DNA from: Streptomyces sp. HUAS ZL42
GTDB lineage: Bacteria; Actinomycetota; Actinomycetes; Streptomycetales; Streptomycetaceae
Direction: 5' to 3'
DNA: 64,000 nucleotides
Assembly (NCBI RefSeq): GCF_040782645.1
Contig: NZ_CP160403.1
Location: 7,661,001 to 7,725,000, forward strand
Shown: one piece after another, positions 62,877 to 64,000 of the stretch
How positions within the stretch are numbered: position 1 is the stretch's first letter
Layout: every line of letters starts with the position of its first letter
Made by a program: the position numbers and the translations under genes
The notes under the pieces: model-generated
Database searches by the model: none
Seen by the model: the letters and a program-made list of their open reading frames with translations, nothing else
What the model was told of the DNA's origin: nothing

Positions 62877-63830
62877 TCAGCGCCTGCCCACCGCACGCCG
62901 GCGCACCGACGTGAACAGGGCCGCCGCACCGAGCGCGAGGGCGGCGGCGCCACCGATCGCGAAGTACGCGGTGCTGCTGTCGCCGCCGGTCTCGGCGAGG
63001 TTCGCCGTGGCACCGGCCGCCGCAGGCCGGTTGTGCGCGGCCGTCGCGGTCGGCTCCGCGGACGTGGCGGCGTCGTCGTCACCGTGACCGCCGTGCTCGA
63101 TCGTCGACTTTTCGGCACCGTCCTCGATCTGCTCCTCCGAGGGAGCGGAGGCGGTCGGGGCGGGGGAGGAGCCGCTCCCACCCCCGGCACTGCCGCCTCC
63201 AAAGGTGACGTCGGAGCAGGAGTAGAACGCCTCGGGACTGTCCGAGCGCTGCCAGACCGCGTACAGCAGCTGCCTGCCGGAGCGCTCGGGAAGGGCCCCG
63301 GTGAACGTGTAGAAGCCGCCTGACGCGACCGGGTCGGCAGCCGTCGCGACCGGGTGCTCCAGATCCAGGTCCTCCCAGGCCAGCGGCCGGGCCGGGTCGT
63401 AACCGGCCTTGGTGATGTACACCTTGAAGGTGCCCCTGTGCGGTGCCGTGACGCGGTACTTGAAGGTGTACGAGCCGCTGCTGACGCCGGTGGCCGGCCA
63501 GTCGGCGCGGGCCAGGTCGAGCCCCTTGAACTCCTCGTTGTTCGCGCTGCACAGCTTGCCGTCCGGGATCAGCGCCTGATGCCGCCCGTCGGCGTCGCCG
63601 ATGCGGATGCCGTTCCAGTCGTAGAGCGCCTGCGTGCCACCGGCCGCGACGGCCGCCTTGCAGGCGTCGGACCTCGGACTCTCGGGCCCTTCCGCGTAGC
63701 ACTGCGAGACCCGGCTCACCGGATCCCCCATCGAACCGTGCGCGGATGCGGGGGCGGCGGCGAGCGCGGTGATCGCGAGCGGCACCGCGCCGAGGGCGGC
63801 GACCGTGACGACCGTGCGGCGTGCGGGCAT
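62877..63830 (-). CDS. sortase-anchored lytic polysaccharide monooxygenase (AA10)
   Basis: 317 residues. Signal peptide 1-30 ends ..APASA, so the mature protein starts with His 31 (HGSMGDPVSRVSQCYAEG), the copper-binding histidine-brace residue; the second ligand is the His in VTAPHRGTFKVYIT, and the axial position lies in EAFYSCSDVTF. After the catalytic domain a Gly/Ser/Glu linker leads to LAETG plus a hydrophobic helix and RRR tail, a class-E sortase signal. It oxidises chitin or a related glycan at the cell wall. I recall SCO1734/LpmP of S. coelicolor as the likely orthologue. Confidence 0.92.
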   Translation of the reverse strand: MPARRTVVTVAALGAVPLAITALAAAPASAHGSMGDPVSRVSQCYAEGPESPRSDACKAAVAAGGTQALYDWNGIRIGDADGRHQALIPDGKLCSANNEEFKGLDLARADWPATGVSSGSYTFKYRVTAPHRGTFKVYITKAGYDPARPLAWEDLDLEHPVATAADPVASGGFYTFTGALPERSGRQLLYAVWQRSDSPEAFYSCSDVTFGGGSAGGGSGSSPAPTASAPSEEQIEDGAEKSTIEHGGHGDDDAATSAEPTATAAHNRPAAAGATANLAETGGDSSTAYFAIGGAAALALGAAALFTSVRRRAVGRR

Positions 63831-64000
63831 GCGGGAACTCCTCGAGACGGTCCTGGAAGCGGGACTGAACGCCGTGGGGGCGATCAGAAAGCTAGCCCCA
63901 AGAAACCGCGAAATCGCCTGCTGGAGGCCGGTGATGGAGATCCTTATGGTGGCGTTAAGGGAGTGCTCAGGCAGGGATGAGGTAGGTAGCGTGAGCGGCA

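Overview
This 64 kb window reads as core chromosome of a Streptomyces or a very close relative. It is very GC-rich, GTG and TTG starts are common, genes are tightly packed with ATGA/GTGA overlaps, and the products include streptogrisin-type proteases, an Rpf muralytic protein, SepF-like protein and sortase-anchored surface protein typical of the genus. From memory, gene order resembles the S. coelicolor SCO1734-SCO1784 interval (inverted here), but I could not run an alignment. I see no rRNA, tRNA, CRISPR array, insertion sequence, prophage or biosynthetic gene cluster.

Layout. 1-1.4 kb: tail of an iron-siderophore ABC importer. 1.4-5.7 kb: SCP2-domain protein, then TlyA rRNA methyltransferase, NAD kinase and RecN in one direction. 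6-13.1 kb: glycosyltransferase, PucR regulator, flavin oxidoreductases and a GH15 hydrolase. 13.5-18.2 kb: CTP synthase with a clear intrinsic terminator, a Nudix ADP-ribose pyrophosphatase and a STAND/TPR protein. 18.3-26.3 kb: alanine dehydrogenase, then the chromosome-organisation operon ParA - ribbon-helix-helix protein - ScpA - ScpB - pseudouridine synthase, followed by an NrtR-type Nudix regulator and an ADP-ribosylglycohydrolase behind a perfect 23-bp inverted repeat. 26.3-28 kb: membrane redox module (Rieske lipoprotein, four-helix His-rich protein). 28.2-32.7 kb: AroH-TyrA-Cmk-PlsC-Der operon. 32.8-35.2 kb: conserved hypotheticals and an Rpf/LysM protein with a readable promoter, Crp-like site and structured leader. 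35.3-41.1 kb: branched-chain-amino-acid-type ABC importer in which LivH, LivM and LivG are fused in one chain, plus LivF and a candidate binding lipoprotein. 41.2-48.9 kb: WYL regulator, standalone cytochrome oxidase subunit I, I78 inhibitor, PAP2 phosphatase, PIG-V-like glycosyltransferase, MFS exporter. 49-56 kb: acyl-CoA dehydrogenase, SepF-like SflA, a Cys-rich DUF5685 protein, two streptogrisin-like proteases flanking a slipin, and a frame-disrupted gene remnant. 56.4-60.8 kb: SOS mutasome genes dnaE2 and an ImuB-like Y-family protein behind a LexA-like box. 60.9-63.8 kb: cupin/MarR divergent pair with two perfect palindromic operators, secreted lipase, and a sortase-anchored lytic polysaccharide monooxygenase.

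How it fits together: most of the window is housekeeping (nucleotide, NAD, rRNA modification, chromosome condensation, division), interleaved with secreted and envelope functions. The points most worth following are the NrtR-like operator/promoter coupling to an ADP-ribosylglycohydrolase, the ParA-RHH pair transcribed with the SMC kleisin genes, the MarR-cupin operators, the two-gene SOS mutasome, and the Cys-rich DUF5685 protein with three phased 8-bp repeats ahead of it. Most of the window is ordinary core genome; I do not see one clearly new multi-gene defence or metabolic system.
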